A stretch of 64,000 nt of DNA from positions 744,001 through 808,000 of the forward strand of contig NW_027102659.1 of the NCBI RefSeq assembly GCF_036373705.1, in the 5' to 3' direction. The stretch comes from Amia ocellicauda (Eukaryota; Chordata; Actinopteri; Amiiformes; Amiidae). The translations under genes and the position numbers were made by a program. This document shows, one piece after another, positions 51,067 through 62,521 of this stretch; within the stretch, counting starts at the first letter, position 1; each line of letters begins with the position of its first letter. Under the pieces are notes generated by a model. The model was not told the DNA's origin, did no database searches, and saw only the letters and a list, made by a program, of their open reading frames with translations.

Positions 51067-53107
51067 ATGTCCGGAAACAACATCAGCGATTCGATTTAAA
51101 CGAGTTTTTAGGCAAGTCTTCAGATTATTTTCATTGACTCAGAGCGTGTTGTGTGCATGTATTGTAAATAAGGCTATAACATCTGTTTTAAGTTCTGTAA
51201 AATTATTTTTCAACCAGTCAACAGGAGTTCATTCCCAACGCTGAGGAGATCATCTGGAACAACGACGGTAAGATTTTTGTGTTTGCGCTCATGGGTTCTT
51301 ATGCATGGGTGTGTGTGGTTTTGAAGCGGCTCATTAGAGTTATGAAAACGTTTTGATATATATTAATGCCGGTCTCTTTAATTACACAGAAACTATCGAA
51401 AGGCCTGTGATTAATGTCTCCGAGGATCGACCAAGAGAAGTGGTTATCCCTAGACAGTCTGTCTGCCGACCGGGTAAGAACTAAACCCCTGTTTGTTTGT
51501 ATAACGATTCTGTAAGATGTTTGAGTCCAGTTTTGTTAATTTAAAAAAATTATCCTGTCTAACAGTATTAAGAAATGTGGTTCGAGACAACGAAAGGCCT
51601 TCCACATCGAGGGCTTGTTTCGTTTTACCTTCGAGAACCGTAACCTTTCAAGAATCTGAAAGGCCGTCAGCCCCGGTATCTGATAGCTGTGAGTATATAT
51701 CTGCAGCCTGTAAGAGGTTAAAGCTTTTTATAAAGCGGTGTGGTTAAAGGTTAAACATGTCTCTTACCTTCACAGCGGTGCAAAAAGCTAAACCAGCCGA
51801 AAAACATAAGAAACGATTATTCTGTGGAGGTAAGTAAGATCTTTCAAACTTTAATGTTTTTAAAAGGGCTTTGTTTGCCCGTTGAGGGCTAATATTTAAG
51901 CGATGGGTGACCGTTTCCTGTAGGGCGGGGGGTTCTGGGAAAGATCTTTAGAAGTCCGGACAGGTCTAGGCTTGTTTCTGGGGAACGTGTTTAGAAATGA
52001 CCGATTGCCGTACCGTCTGGTTAGGAAGTAAAGCCGTCCGAAAGGGTTTAGTAAGTTGTTTGGCTTATCTCCCGCTATTATACTTCTGTTTTAAAGTGGT
52101 TGTAGGAAAAGGCTTGAAGGTGTTCATTGTATTTAATATTTAAACAGATCGTGAAAACGTTTGTGAAACAGGACGTCCCGGGATCAGGAATCGTTTACAC
52201 TTGGAAGGTTCGTTTAAAAATGAAATGTTGTTGTGTGTGTGTGTGTTTTATTAACAATATTACAGTTTTTAAAGAAACATTTAAGAAACAGTTTATTTAC
52301 AGCGGCTTCTCTGTTTTACATTTATTATCAAGTCCTAATAAATATATTGTCTGTAAATAATATTGCGTTGTAGTGAATGTCTAAGGCTATTTTCAAAGGT
52401 CTAAAAAAGCTAAAGGTTTTGAATGTCCTGGACATGTTGTTTTAAGTTTGATTTTTGTCGCCGTTTAAAGATGTAAATGTAATGTATATTTTTATTCTTC
52501 CCAAGACTCTTGGGATAGTCATTCTGTGGATGAGCTATTGAGAACAATTACCCCGTCTAAGTGGGATCAAACATCTTCCCCGGTGAGATCACCGAGTGGA
52601 TCCCCCACGGTGGTCTTGGAGACCCCCCAACATCTACTCAGGCCACAGCCTTCTGGGGGTAATTCAACACCCCAGATTCAGCCCGCCGCATTGTCGGGCG
52701 GAACAAATAGAGGCATCCAACAACCTCATGGGTCGCCGTCAGTCAGGGCTGACACACCACCCGACGACGGCCTGGTTTCAACATCGTTCCCCCAGACCCA
52801 TTTCTTGGCTACAGAAACGCGGAACAGTTCCCCGCGCTTGGCCAGGGTGTCACCGCAAAGGCCTTCTTGGTCTCCGTCCATGAGTATACGCTCGCTCCCT
52901 GCCTCCTTCGACCGAGATTTACCGGAGCGACCATCCTTTGAAGCTGAGCCAGGCCACCAGCCCCCGGAGCTACTTCCTGAAGGTCGGCATGAGTTGCTAC
53001 ATACTTTGTTACAAAATCAAAGACTTGTGTTAGTGGGGCAAAACCTGGTGATAGAGAGCCAAAACACCCTTATTAATACCCTTACTAACGAATTGTACAG
53101 TATTTAA
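51067..53107 (+). pseudogene. Seven-exon spliced gene, broken, copy 4
   Basis: Exon equivalents: 51067-51111, 51214-51267, 51390-51473, 51566-51688, 51776-51829, 52148-52207 and 52506-53107. One base is lost in exon 1 (frameshift after seven codons) and the acceptor of intron 1 is AA instead of AG (G to A at 51213). The last exon is open. Confidence 0.65.
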
Positions 53108-53290
53108 TGTTTTAATAGACACAAAACGCCTTACTATTGTGGGTTGTTGGAAAAATAAAAAATAAATTAAAAAATGTCCTGACTTGGTAAAAGAACTCAC
53201 AAACTAAAGGATTATGAACAAGCTAGGGCCCCAAAAAGACCTTCCCGAGAGAACATCCCCGGCCCTGTTGTGAACTCCTCTGATGTCCCA

Positions 53291-54088
53291 ATGAACCTGG
53301 AACTATTACAAATGATAAATGATTTAAATAACCCCCAATTACCACCGATAGAATGTGAATTAACAGACTTACCGGTGAACCCCGACCTGTTACAGATGGT
53401 CAATGATCTAAATAACCACCTCCCACCGGTAGCGCTTATAGAGGCTCACCCCCTAGTTCACCCCGATTTGTTTGAAATGGTGGAGGCTTTGGAGGAGCTA
53501 CCCCGACCAAATTCTGCCCCTATTATAAATGATTTGAGACAATTAGAACACAGGATGGCGGCAGAAGCAGCCATCACTATAGAGGAGGGTCTTGACATTA
53601 ACCGGTTGGATATCTTTGAAGGACTTTTACAGGCTTTAAATGAGCCTCCTCAAAAAGGGGGTTTTGTAGATGTCAGCAGTGGGGGTGTTCGGAATGTGGA
53701 GGGTTCTGAGACTGATAAGGCTGTGGAGGACATGCTCTGTGAGAATGTAGGGGGTGAAGGCTTTGTTCAAAATGATGATGTGTCCAAGAGTACCAGTGAT
53801 CCCGTGATTATAGATAGACCGGCCTATAACAATTTTGAAATGATTCAGCGTTTTAATTTTGCAGAACTTTTAAATTGTGACAATTATGCAGAAATATTTG
53901 TCAACATACACGAGGCCTTGCAGAAAATGCTTGAACAGGTTGCTGAAAGGGTCAGACCTCGAGATGTTGTACAGTTAGAACTCAGAGGGGATGATTTGTT
54001 TAGCAACCTATCTGTAATGCTGAGTGGAGATAATTTAGATGTCTGGCTAAAATCGAAGCGTTATTTCAAAGTAACGCAGCCATCTTAG
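53291..54088 (+). CDS. Repeat-bearing protein of unknown function, copy 4
   Basis: 265 codons, open; a Val to Ala and a Cys to Phe change relative to copy 2. The shared upstream TGA is present. Confidence 0.6.
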   Translation: MNLELLQMINDLNNPQLPPIECELTDLPVNPDLLQMVNDLNNHLPPVALIEAHPLVHPDLFEMVEALEELPRPNSAPIINDLRQLEHRMAAEAAITIEEGLDINRLDIFEGLLQALNEPPQKGGFVDVSSGGVRNVEGSETDKAVEDMLCENVGGEGFVQNDDVSKSTSDPVIIDRPAYNNFEMIQRFNFAELLNCDNYAEIFVNIHEALQKMLEQVAERVRPRDVVQLELRGDDLFSNLSVMLSGDNLDVWLKSKRYFKVTQPS

Positions 54089-54111
54089 CTGATGAAAGTC
54101 TGTCTCTGGTA

Positions 54112-57100
54112 ATGAATGTGGTTCGTAACCCTGAGGGTGGGGCGCTTAGAAGACTGTCGAAATGCTTGAAGAACGACATAATTAGGACCAAGCTCAGGCA
54201 ATTAGTGGTGAGTTCCAGTGGGGACAATAAGCTCTGTTTTGCTTACAGTTTAATAAAACTACTCACCCCCGACATGCCTGAACCCCAAGCTCTGCAAGAG
54301 GCTTTAATGCTTCATCAGAGGGCCGGCTTAAACTCTCAACAGATGGTTGCCTTTTCAGACATCACCAAGTTTGAGGAGTTGTTGTCTTTAAAAATTGTTG
54401 TGTGGTACCGTTGTGAGGTAAAGGAAGTATTTGTGAAATTTCAGACACATCCTGAAACCCATACACAGACACTGTTTCTCTTCCTAAGTGATAGTCATTA
54501 CTTTGGAATAAAGAGTTTGACGGCTTTTTTGGGTTGTTCGTATGTTTGTCATTGGTGTTATAAGGCCTTCAATGATAAGCTTAAGCACCACTGTGACGGT
54601 TACTGTAACGTCTGTTTCAATCCGCAATGTCATAAGGATTTGGCCCCTACCATCCGATGTAAAGATTGCTTAAGGATTTGTCTCTCAGCGTTCTGTTTTT
54701 CCGAGCATAAGGTACAGAGGGCCGCTGCTGAGGGGGTTAAAAAACTGAGTTATTGTGATCAAACTAAATATTGCCCGCAGTGTTGCCTCCAGTACCGTTT
54801 TCATGAGGTTAAACCACACAAATGTCTGGAGCCGAGATGCAGGATCTGTAATGCTGATTTAACCCCGGGGTCCGAACACCAGTGCTTTATTCAGCCGGTT
54901 AAAAAGGAGCCGCCGCACAACGGTATGTCTTTTTTGATTTTGAATGCCGGCAAGAAAACGGGGTCCACGTTGCTAATTATATACACTGTATTGACATGTT
55001 GGATCGTGAGTGGTCAGCTAGCGGTGAGAGTTGTGTCAGGGATTTCTTTACGCGGTATCGCGGTCCAAAATACCTCAATTACACATTTGTTGCCCACAAT
55101 GCTAAGGGTTATGATTCTTACATTTTGATGAAGTATCTGGTGGAAAATGGGGTGACCCCAAAAATAATAGCTCAGGGTAGCAAGATCATGTGTTTCACCG
55201 ACGAAGCTTTCAACTAACGTTACATAGACTCGTTAAATTTCCTCCCCATGAAATTGAGCGCTTTGCCTAAGGCTCTGGGTTTTGAGGCTCAGAAGAAAGG
55301 TTGGTTCTGCCATTTTTTTAATACTAAGGACACTCAAAATTATCGAGGGTCCTACCCGCCCGCCTCTTATTATGGGGTTGATACTATGATGTCTCATGAG
55401 AGGGAGGAATTCTTTAAATGGTACAATACGGTTAAGGGAGGTGTTTTTGATTTCCGAGAAGAGATGGCCGCTTATTGTAAAAATGATGTGGTGATCCTTA
55501 AAGAAGCCTGTGTGCGTTTCCGCGCCGAGGTTATCAACACATCGGGTCTCGACCCTTTGCAAAGTGTGACCATAACGTCTCTCTGCATGAAAATGTATCG
55601 GTCCAATTTCTTGCAGAAAAACACTATAGCGGTCACCACTTCTGACAACTATCGTGCTAGACAAAAGAACTTTTCGACTGTCTCCATACAGTGGCTGGAA
55701 TACCTGAGTGCCCGGGATAACATCTTCATCAGACATGCTTTAAATCAAGGGGAAGTCAAAATGGGGCCTTACTACTTAGACGGTTTTAGCGACGTGTTCG
55801 GGCGGCGTACCGCTTATGAGTTTGCAGGTTGTATTTACCATGGCTGTCCTCAGTGCTTCGACCCAAACACCTTTAACCCCGTAACACAAAAACTCTGCGG
55901 TGATATGTACTATGATTTCCAGGAACGAATTGAAACTTTAAAAAACACCTATGGTTTGAACGTGCTGGTGATTTGGAAACACGAGTGGACGACCCTGAAG
56001 CAACAGGAAGCGGGGGTACAACGGTTTATGGAAACCTTGGACTTTCCTGAACGTCTAGAGCCCCGGGATGCGTTATTTGGGGGTCGAACCAACGCCCTCT
56101 GTTTACATTATGAGGTAAAGGAGGGTGAGAGAGTAGATTACTATGATTTCACCAGTCTGTACCCTTATGTCAACAAGACCAAAATGTACCCGGTGGGGCG
56201 TCCAACCATTGTTTATCGTGACTTTCTCGAAATTGGACATTACTTTGGTTTGATCAAAGTCACCATGTACCCTCCTCGCGAGCTGTTCTTACCCGTGTTG
56301 CCTTACAGGTGTTCGGGAAAATTGATGTTCCCTCTGTGTAGAACGTGTGTGGAAACTGAAAATCAAACTACCTCTTGTCTGCACAGTGATGAAGATAGAG
56401 CGCTGACGGGTGTCTGGTGTAGCATTGAGCTTGACAAGGCGGTGTAGAAAGGTTACAGAGTCGGTAAGGTGTATGAGGTTTGGCATTTTTCTGAAAAATC
56501 TGATACTCTTTTTGCTGATTACATTATGACCCATCTGAAAGGGAAACAGGAGGCATCGGGCTATCCCTCATGGTGTGTTGACTCCGCGGCCAAAGAGCGA
56601 TACGTTCATCAATATTTTGAAAAGGAAGGGATCCGTCTAGAGCCGGGGAACATAACTGTAAACCCCGCCAAGAGACAAATGTCCAAACTGATTTTAAACA
56701 GTCTGTGGGGTAAGTTTGGGGAAAGAAATTACCGTCTAAACACAACCTTGATTAAAACCCCTGAACAGTTTATAGAATTTACGTTTTCCAAACAACATGC
56801 AGTATCACACTTTCAATTCTTAAATGACCACGTGGCACAGGTCCAGTGGAGGGCCCCTAAAGATTTCCCCACCAAACAGGGGAACGTTAATGTTTTCATA
56901 GCGGTTTTTACCACGGCTTACGCCCGGCTTGAATTGTACAACTTAATGGATCAGTTGCAGGAACGCACGCTCTATCATGATACTGACTCTGTAATCTTTG
57001 TCACCAGGCCAGGGGATTGGGTCCCTCCCCTCGGGGACTACCTTGGGGAGTTAACGAGCGAACTAGATCCTCAGGACCACATAGTGGAGTTTGTTTCAGG

Positions 57101-57397
57101 GGGTCCTAAGACGCATACAGAACGGCTGCGGGTAAGACCTGTATGAAAGTTAAGGGTTTCACTCTGAACCATTGTAACAACAAGCTCATTAACATCAAGT
57201 CTCTGACGACCCTGGTAGAAAGTTTTGTAACCGAGAAAGACGCGCCTCCTCGTGAGATTATTACAGCCGGAAATCAAATCTATCGCAATAAAAAGGGGTA
57301 CACGTTGGAAAATAGATCACTAAACAAACGGTTCAGGGTGGTGTACAATAAAAGAGTCTTGAAGACTGATTATACCACTCTGCCTTATGGATATTAG
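54112..57397 (+). pseudogene. polB: Protein-primed family B DNA polymerase, broken, copy 4
   Basis: Lesions: one base lost near 54920, directly before exonuclease motif I, the universal TAA at 55215-55217, TAG at 56445-56447 and a 4-base deletion near 57111. It alone keeps the catalytic Asp of exonuclease motif I (GAT at 54936-54938). The C-terminal frame is undamaged, as in copy 1. Confidence 0.92.
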
Positions 57398-58058
57398 TGG
57401 TGGTTTTGATAACAGACTTCAACACCCTTTCTCCTGTATTATAGCCGGTCCCTCCAATTCGGGGAAGAGCTATCTTATAAAGAACATCATAGAAGATGTG
57501 GACGCAACCGTGTCCCAAGCTCTTGACAACATAGTGTGGTGTTACTCTTGCTGGCAACCTCTCTACGATGATTTGGCTTCGAAAAAAAATAATCTGTAAT
57601 TTGTGCAAGGTCTCCCCGCCTCGTTGTGTGATGATGACTTGTTCCCGCCCGGTCAAACTAATCTAGTGATCCTTGATGACCTGATGGAGCAGGCCGGTGA
57701 CAACAGTGAAGTGGAAAAAGCTTTCACAAAGTACACTCATCATAGGAATTTAAGTATTATTTATTTAGTTCAAAATCTATTTTTTCAAGGTAAAAAAAGC
57801 CGCTCTATTAATTTATATGCCAATTATATAATTCTTTTTAAAAACCCCAGAGATAAACTACAGGTCACCGTCTTGGCTCGTCAAATGTACCCTAACCAGA
57901 CCAAGTTCTTTTTGGAGGCATTTGAGGATGCCACCAAAAAACCCTACGGGTACTTGATTGCGGACTTAAAAGCACAAACCCCAGAAGACTTTCGCCTCAG
58001 AACAGGTTTGTGCCCGCCCGATTGGCCGGCAGTGTATGTGCTAAAGAAAAGGAAATAA
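57387..58058 (+). pseudogene. Packaging ATPase, nonsense-interrupted, copy 4
   Basis: The P-loop Lys is intact but TAA at 57597-57599 (Lys codon elsewhere) stops the protein after 70 codons. The lesion is private to this copy; the position mutated in copies 2 and 3 is normal. Confidence 0.88.
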
Positions 58059-58064
58059 ATAAGA

Positions 58065-58400
58065 ATGTCTGTTCGGATTAAAAGAAATCTGCCACTTTTG
58101 CAAATGTTATTTGAGGGGAGCCCGCGCCATAGGAAAGCTGTTCTGGCAGGGGCCCCCTCGGATTTGATCGAGACCCTGTGTGAAATAGCTTTTAACATCT
58201 TACGCGGTAATATACCCCTAACCCCTTCTCAACATTCTAAACTCAAAAAACAAAAAGCGGTTATCAAGATCATCGCTAATAAGAAGTATTCTATTAAAAG
58301 AAAAAGAAAGAAGATTAATCAAACCAGGGGTTTTATAGGACCGCTGTTGAGCATAGCCGTGCCTTTCCTAACCAGTCTTCTAGCTTCCAGAGTGGGTTAA
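58065..58400 (+). CDS. Small basic Polinton protein, copy 4
   Basis: 111 codons, open; one Gly of the Gly-Gly pair before the hydrophobic tail is Arg here. Confidence 0.7.
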   Translation: MSVRIKRNLPLLQMLFEGSPRHRKAVLAGAPSDLIETLCEIAFNILRGNIPLTPSQHSKLKKQKAVIKIIANKKYSIKRKRKKINQTRGFIGPLLSIAVPFLTSLLASRVG

Positions 58401-58402
58401 TA

Positions 58403-59144
58403 ATGGAATATGCTCAGAAAATGTTTTTGATCCCTCAGGAGCAGCTTGAGAAACTGAGAAAAAATGTTGTCGGGCCAGAGCCCATTAGACAAATGGCCGA
58501 AAACAACCTGGAATCTGAAATGAAAGCTATACAGGCCAGGGCCGATTTAAATCAGTATTCCAAAGCCCAGTTGTATACCAACATGTTACAGCGCTACCTC
58601 CGTCTGGTTAGACAGGGTGAAAAAGATCAATACATTTTAACTTTAACCATGGCCTCTCAAGAAAATGGTTCTGGGGCTGATGCGGGGGGTTCGGTTGATA
58701 AAGATGTTGCGGTGACCGAACCTGTTGAGAGTTCAGAGGGAGATGTTGTAACTGATGTTTTGAGAAACATGCCGGCCAGAAGCAAAAGACATGCAGAATA
58801 TATCCTGCACAAAATGGTTCAGAAACCGCGGGTAACGGCTTGGAATGAACAGGGTGAATTTGTTTTTAAGGGACAACTGATCAAAGGTTCACACGTTTGA
58901 TTTGTTGAAGAGTGTCACTAGCACTAATAAGGTACCCGATAGTCGCCGACCTGTAGGCTGGAATGCTTTCCTACAGGTGATGGCCTGTCTGAACATGCCC
59001 CAATCAACAGTTCCTAACCAGGAAACGCGATAAAAAATCCATCTGTGTAAAGAGGTGGAGCCTGATCTGACTCCGATATCTCATTACTCTGACCGTGCTG
59101 AGCGACCATCCTCAGGATCTATCCATCGTTGGGAAGCTTATTAA
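58403..59144 (+). pseudogene. Conserved Polinton protein (247-aa family), frameshifted, copy 4
   Basis: A 2-base deletion near 58895 (ACATG to ACG context) shifts the frame after about 164 codons, and a TAA is found at about 59031 in the original frame. Confidence 0.75.
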
Positions 59145-59315
59145 TCTCATGTTTTTATTTGTCTCCCCTGTAAATAATGACCCGACAAACAATTTTTTTT
59201 TTTTTTTTTCAAATGTTGTACATTTATTTATACCATAACCCCTGCTTTGTATAAGAATTGTGTTGAATAAAAACAAAACTAATGATTCAAAGGCTGTTTT
59301 CATTATTTTTTCACC

Positions 59316-59888
59316 TTAACACGCATGACATCTTTTAAAATCCTCACAAGAACACCCCATCTGTATACATGGCTGGCTAGGGTCGTAAGTCATTGTGTTA
59401 TAAGGGGGGGTCCACAGTGTCCTGACAAACTCTGCCACTTTTTTATCATTTTGGCCTAAATCCTCACTGTACAAGGCCATAATATCGGGGTATGACCTTC
59501 CTTTAGATCTATGATATAAGAAAAACACACAGTGTTGACCACAAGTGAAGGTCTGAAGACTTTGTACTTGACGACCGCTGTAAATGGTTTCTTGACAGTT
59601 GTTGAGCAGAAAGTTATTGATCTTCCGAGGGAAAGGTCTGAAATCCGGGGGGTTTCCATAGGAATCAAAAAATTCACCACGGTGGTCCTCCCTTAGATAA
59701 ATAGCCAGCCAATGTTCTCCGGGCATATTTTTAGGGTGTGTGTTGATTATGTACATTGCAGGTAAATTCTTGATCTTAAATTTAGGCAGCTGATCGCAGG
59801 CGTAGACTCCTTGAAACAGTTTCCGTGAGCTGGCCAGGGAATTCATGATGTGGTTGAGCTCTCTGGTGTTCATTTTTATAATAATCAT
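59316..59888 (-). CDS. Adenain-like cysteine protease, copy 4
   Basis: 190 aa, uninterrupted, catalytic residues present. The base change that gives Met-Ile-Ile-Ile-Lys its Lys codon here also removes the stop of the overlapping capsid gene. Confidence 0.88.
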   Translation of the reverse strand: MIIIKMNTRELNHIMNSLASSRKLFQGVYACDQLPKFKIKNLPAMYIINTHPKNMPGEHWLAIYLREDHRGEFFDSYGNPPDFRPFPRKINNFLLNNCQETIYSGRQVQSLQTFTCGQHCVFFLYHRSKGRSYPDIMALYSEDLGQNDKKVAEFVRTLWTPPYNTMTYDPSQPCIQMGCSCEDFKRCHAC

Positions 59889-61182
59889 ACAGAACGTTTC
59901 TCCTCTGATTCACCTCAATAATGTTGTCAAACACAGCATACACGACCATGTTTACAGTGCGTGGTAGAGGCTGCTTGAAACGCATCTCCAAACGCATATT
60001 GCCCGTCTTCATCAGTGAAAAATGTTGTCCACACTCTTCGTCAGGGGTCAGGTTGAAACCGTACAGGGTGTAACCGCTGCAGTATTCCCGGCGATCGATC
60101 AGCAGAGTTTGATCCTTGAGATGGCGACCCGTAGCCAGTACTAGACTGTAATATTCACGAACCGCATTGCCGTTTTCAAAGTCAGGTTGAAAAGGTCTGG
60201 ATGGAACCTGCACACCATCGACGTACAACGCAATAAATTCCGGGTTATAATGTTTAAAGTTAAAGGGGTTCTTGTTGTAAACCCCGGTAAATGCATCATT
60301 ATCCACGAGACCTATAATAACCTGTTTTGGGAGCTGTCCTAGAAACAGATTTTCCTGGTTCATCACCCGTGTCCCTGCGGGGATACTGTGGACTTTCATA
60401 TAGACTCTTTCGATCGGGTACTCGGCGTTTTCCGTCATTAACGCCTGCGCGTGTCCTAGTTTAACCGCCGGGAAGACGGACACTTTTTTCACAAACAGCG
60501 AGGCCGATAATATGGTCAGTTTATATTTTTCCGTATCAGGGGTCATCAGACAAAAAGCACTTTTACTACGGATCATTTTAATTTTAATGTCTACCCCGTT
60601 GAGCATGAGTTTTTCTTGGAAAAATATGTCTGCATGGATATGCCCCATTAGCTCAAAGGTCCTCCCTTCTGTTGAAGAGGCCGTTCTTTTTTGCAAACCC
60701 TTATTGAGTCCCTCTGGATCCTTATCGTCCATAGCTACCGGGATGTCTTTGAAGAAAAGGCCGGGGCTGAACTGTTTGCTTAGGGTCTCCTCACTATAAT
60801 TAAGGATACACTCCATCATGGCTCTATAGGGGTAAGTATTGCTGCTTTGACTAATGAGCCGATCTCCAAGGGTCACATCCACCTGTGAAAACATGGTGGC
60901 CACCGGGTAATTGATGACCCCAGCGTTGGCCGTCTTCTCGATTGCATCGCCATCCTCATCAGTCACTTTACAGTTCATTAAAATAAATGTGTTATTCAAA
61001 TCAATATAATCCTCGCCATTGCCAGCTATAAAAAACTCCAGAGGGGCCGTGTCTGAAATTGCAGAAAGAGGGGGAATCTCTACATATATGATCTTATCTA
61101 TACTCGTTTGAGTGTATGGAACTGTAAACAGATCCAGTTCTGATTTGACGCATTCTTCCGATAGACTGTGGACAAAAGACAT
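59782..61182 (-). CDS. Major capsid protein with stop-loss extension, copy 4
   Basis: The normal 435-aa protein followed by 31 extra codons. The TAA that ends the gene in copies 2 and 3 is AAA at about 59875-59877, so translation would continue into the protease gene in another frame. Jelly-roll signatures are as in copy 2. Confidence 0.88.
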   Translation of the reverse strand: MSFVHSLSEECVKSELDLFTVPYTQTSIDKIIYVEIPPLSAISDTAPLEFFIAGNGEDYIDLNNTFILMNCKVTDEDGDAIEKTANAGVINYPVATMFSQVDVTLGDRLISQSSNTYPYRAMMECILNYSEETLSKQFSPGLFFKDIPVAMDDKDPEGLNKGLQKRTASSTEGRTFELMGHIHADIFFQEKLMLNGVDIKIKMIRSKSAFCLMTPDTEKYKLTILSASLFVKKVSVFPAVKLGHAQALMTENAEYPIERVYMKVHSIPAGTRVMNQENLFLGQLPKQVIIGLVDNDAFTGVYNKNPFNFKHYNPEFIALYVDGVQVPSRPFQPDFENGNAVREYYSLVLATGRHLKDQTLLIDRREYCSGYTLYGFNLTPDEECGQHFSLMKTGNMRLEMRFKQPLPRTVNMVVYAVFDNIIEVNQRRNVLYDYYKNEHQRAQPHHEFPGQLTETVSRSLRLRSAA

Positions 61183-61184
61183 GT

Positions 61185-61673
61185 TTAAAAGATGTATCCT
61201 GAGGCTCTATTTTTCTTTCTTTGAGACTTTCTTTTTGCAGGTTTTTTCTTGTGCTGCTTCCTTCTCCGAGTGTATCCACGATATGTTGGAGAATGAGAGA
61301 TTCTTCGTTTTTTGTTAGCCACGAATCTTCGTCGCCCTGGTGGACACATGCTGTTTCTTCTTTTACCCCCCCTCCTCGCCATTACCATGAGACCCGAACC
61401 CTCCTGATGCTCATGGCTAGCTGCCCGGTTCATAACATTGGTGAACAAGTCACTAACAATATTTTTAGCCGCTGATTTCAAGTGGGGTCTGGCTATAGCA
61501 AAGCCTCTCTTAAGCAGGGGTACGGCCATTCTAAAGAGACCACGAAAGAGTCCCCCTAGACCGGCGCCATACATTGTGGGGGCTCCTACAAAACCGGGCA
61601 AGCCGTTCCCGGCTTGCATCTTGTAATAATCCACATAGGCGCTAGGATCTACATAACCCCTCGAGGTAGCCAT
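61185..61673 (-). CDS. Basic virion-type protein, copy 4 (only open copy)
   Basis: A 162-aa protein. The N-terminus has YVDPSAYVDYYKMQ (about residues 7-20). A Gly-rich amphipathic segment follows (GAGLGGLFRGLFRMAVPLLK, about 42-61), and the last 45 residues are strongly basic with several Lys/Arg runs. Polintons commonly encode such a protein between the two capsid genes; a membrane-active or DNA-binding minor virion role like adenovirus pVI or pVII is a tentative analogy. Its stop lies 3 bases before the capsid ATG and its start overlaps the penton end region by none, lying 2 bases from it. Confidence 0.72.
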   Translation of the reverse strand: MATSRGYVDPSAYVDYYKMQAGNGLPGFVGAPTMYGAGLGGLFRGLFRMAVPLLKRGFAIARPHLKSAAKNIVSDLFTNVMNRAASHEHQEGSGLMVMARRGGKRRNSMCPPGRRRFVANKKRRISHSPTYRGYTRRRKQHKKKPAKRKSQRKKNRASGYIF

Positions 61674-61674
61674 T

Positions 61675-62521
61675 TTAATAATGTACACACTGTTTCAGGG
61701 GTCGAAAATGTAGTTTGACATTAACTTTACCGAAGCGGAAGGGTACGTTGATATTCTGATCCGATTTTACTTCGATCGTGATGTTGTCAAAGTGGGTCTT
61801 TGAGACTGGTACGTAGTGTGGTTTGTCATAAGTAATTGTGACCATGTCATTGCTTTTACCTTTAATAAGTACATTTCTCAAAAGGGGGACATAACTATCC
61901 CCGACCCTCTGGTGGGTTATGATATCCGTATACACATAAAGAGTATAAAAGCCGCCCCACCACTTCTGAGAACCTGCTCTCTGTGTCAGAATAGAACCCT
62001 AATATACGCCCCAATTGGCCGCTGGTTTGAATGCTAATACCTGGTTTTGACACCTTGTACACTCTGTTTTTAATAGGGTTGTAATATAGCTTGATGTTGG
62101 GGGTGCCTTCTGAGAACTGTTTATGCATCTCATCTAATATTTTATCCACATTGTCATAATAACCTCCTTGTATCGTGAATGTCCATTGACTCTTTTTAAC
62201 ATCATCAAAAATGGCGAAGGTGGCATCCTTATCTTGTAAAACAGCCCAAGTGTAAGGATACTGTATTTCCGCCAACCCCACTTCCCACGACACCCTTAGA
62301 TCTATAGATTTTCCAAATTGTACCGTGTAACTGGATATTTCATTTTTAGGGTATATATCGAGAGAGGCGTTACTGGGTAGAGTCACGTAGAAGCCTCCTG
62401 ATTCCATCTTGAGAATCGAAAGTAATGCCCCCATCACACCCGCGGGCATGTTGTTATAAGGATTGAATATCGCAAACCTGTTGTTCCGGGACCCAACTAT
62501 TGAACTTTTCAGGCCATCCAA
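61675..62521 (-). pseudogene. Penton-like minor capsid protein, frame break, copy 4
   Basis: The universal frame break is at about 61950-61990; otherwise both parts are open. The 5' 68 bases overlap the integrase C-terminus. Confidence 0.87.
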
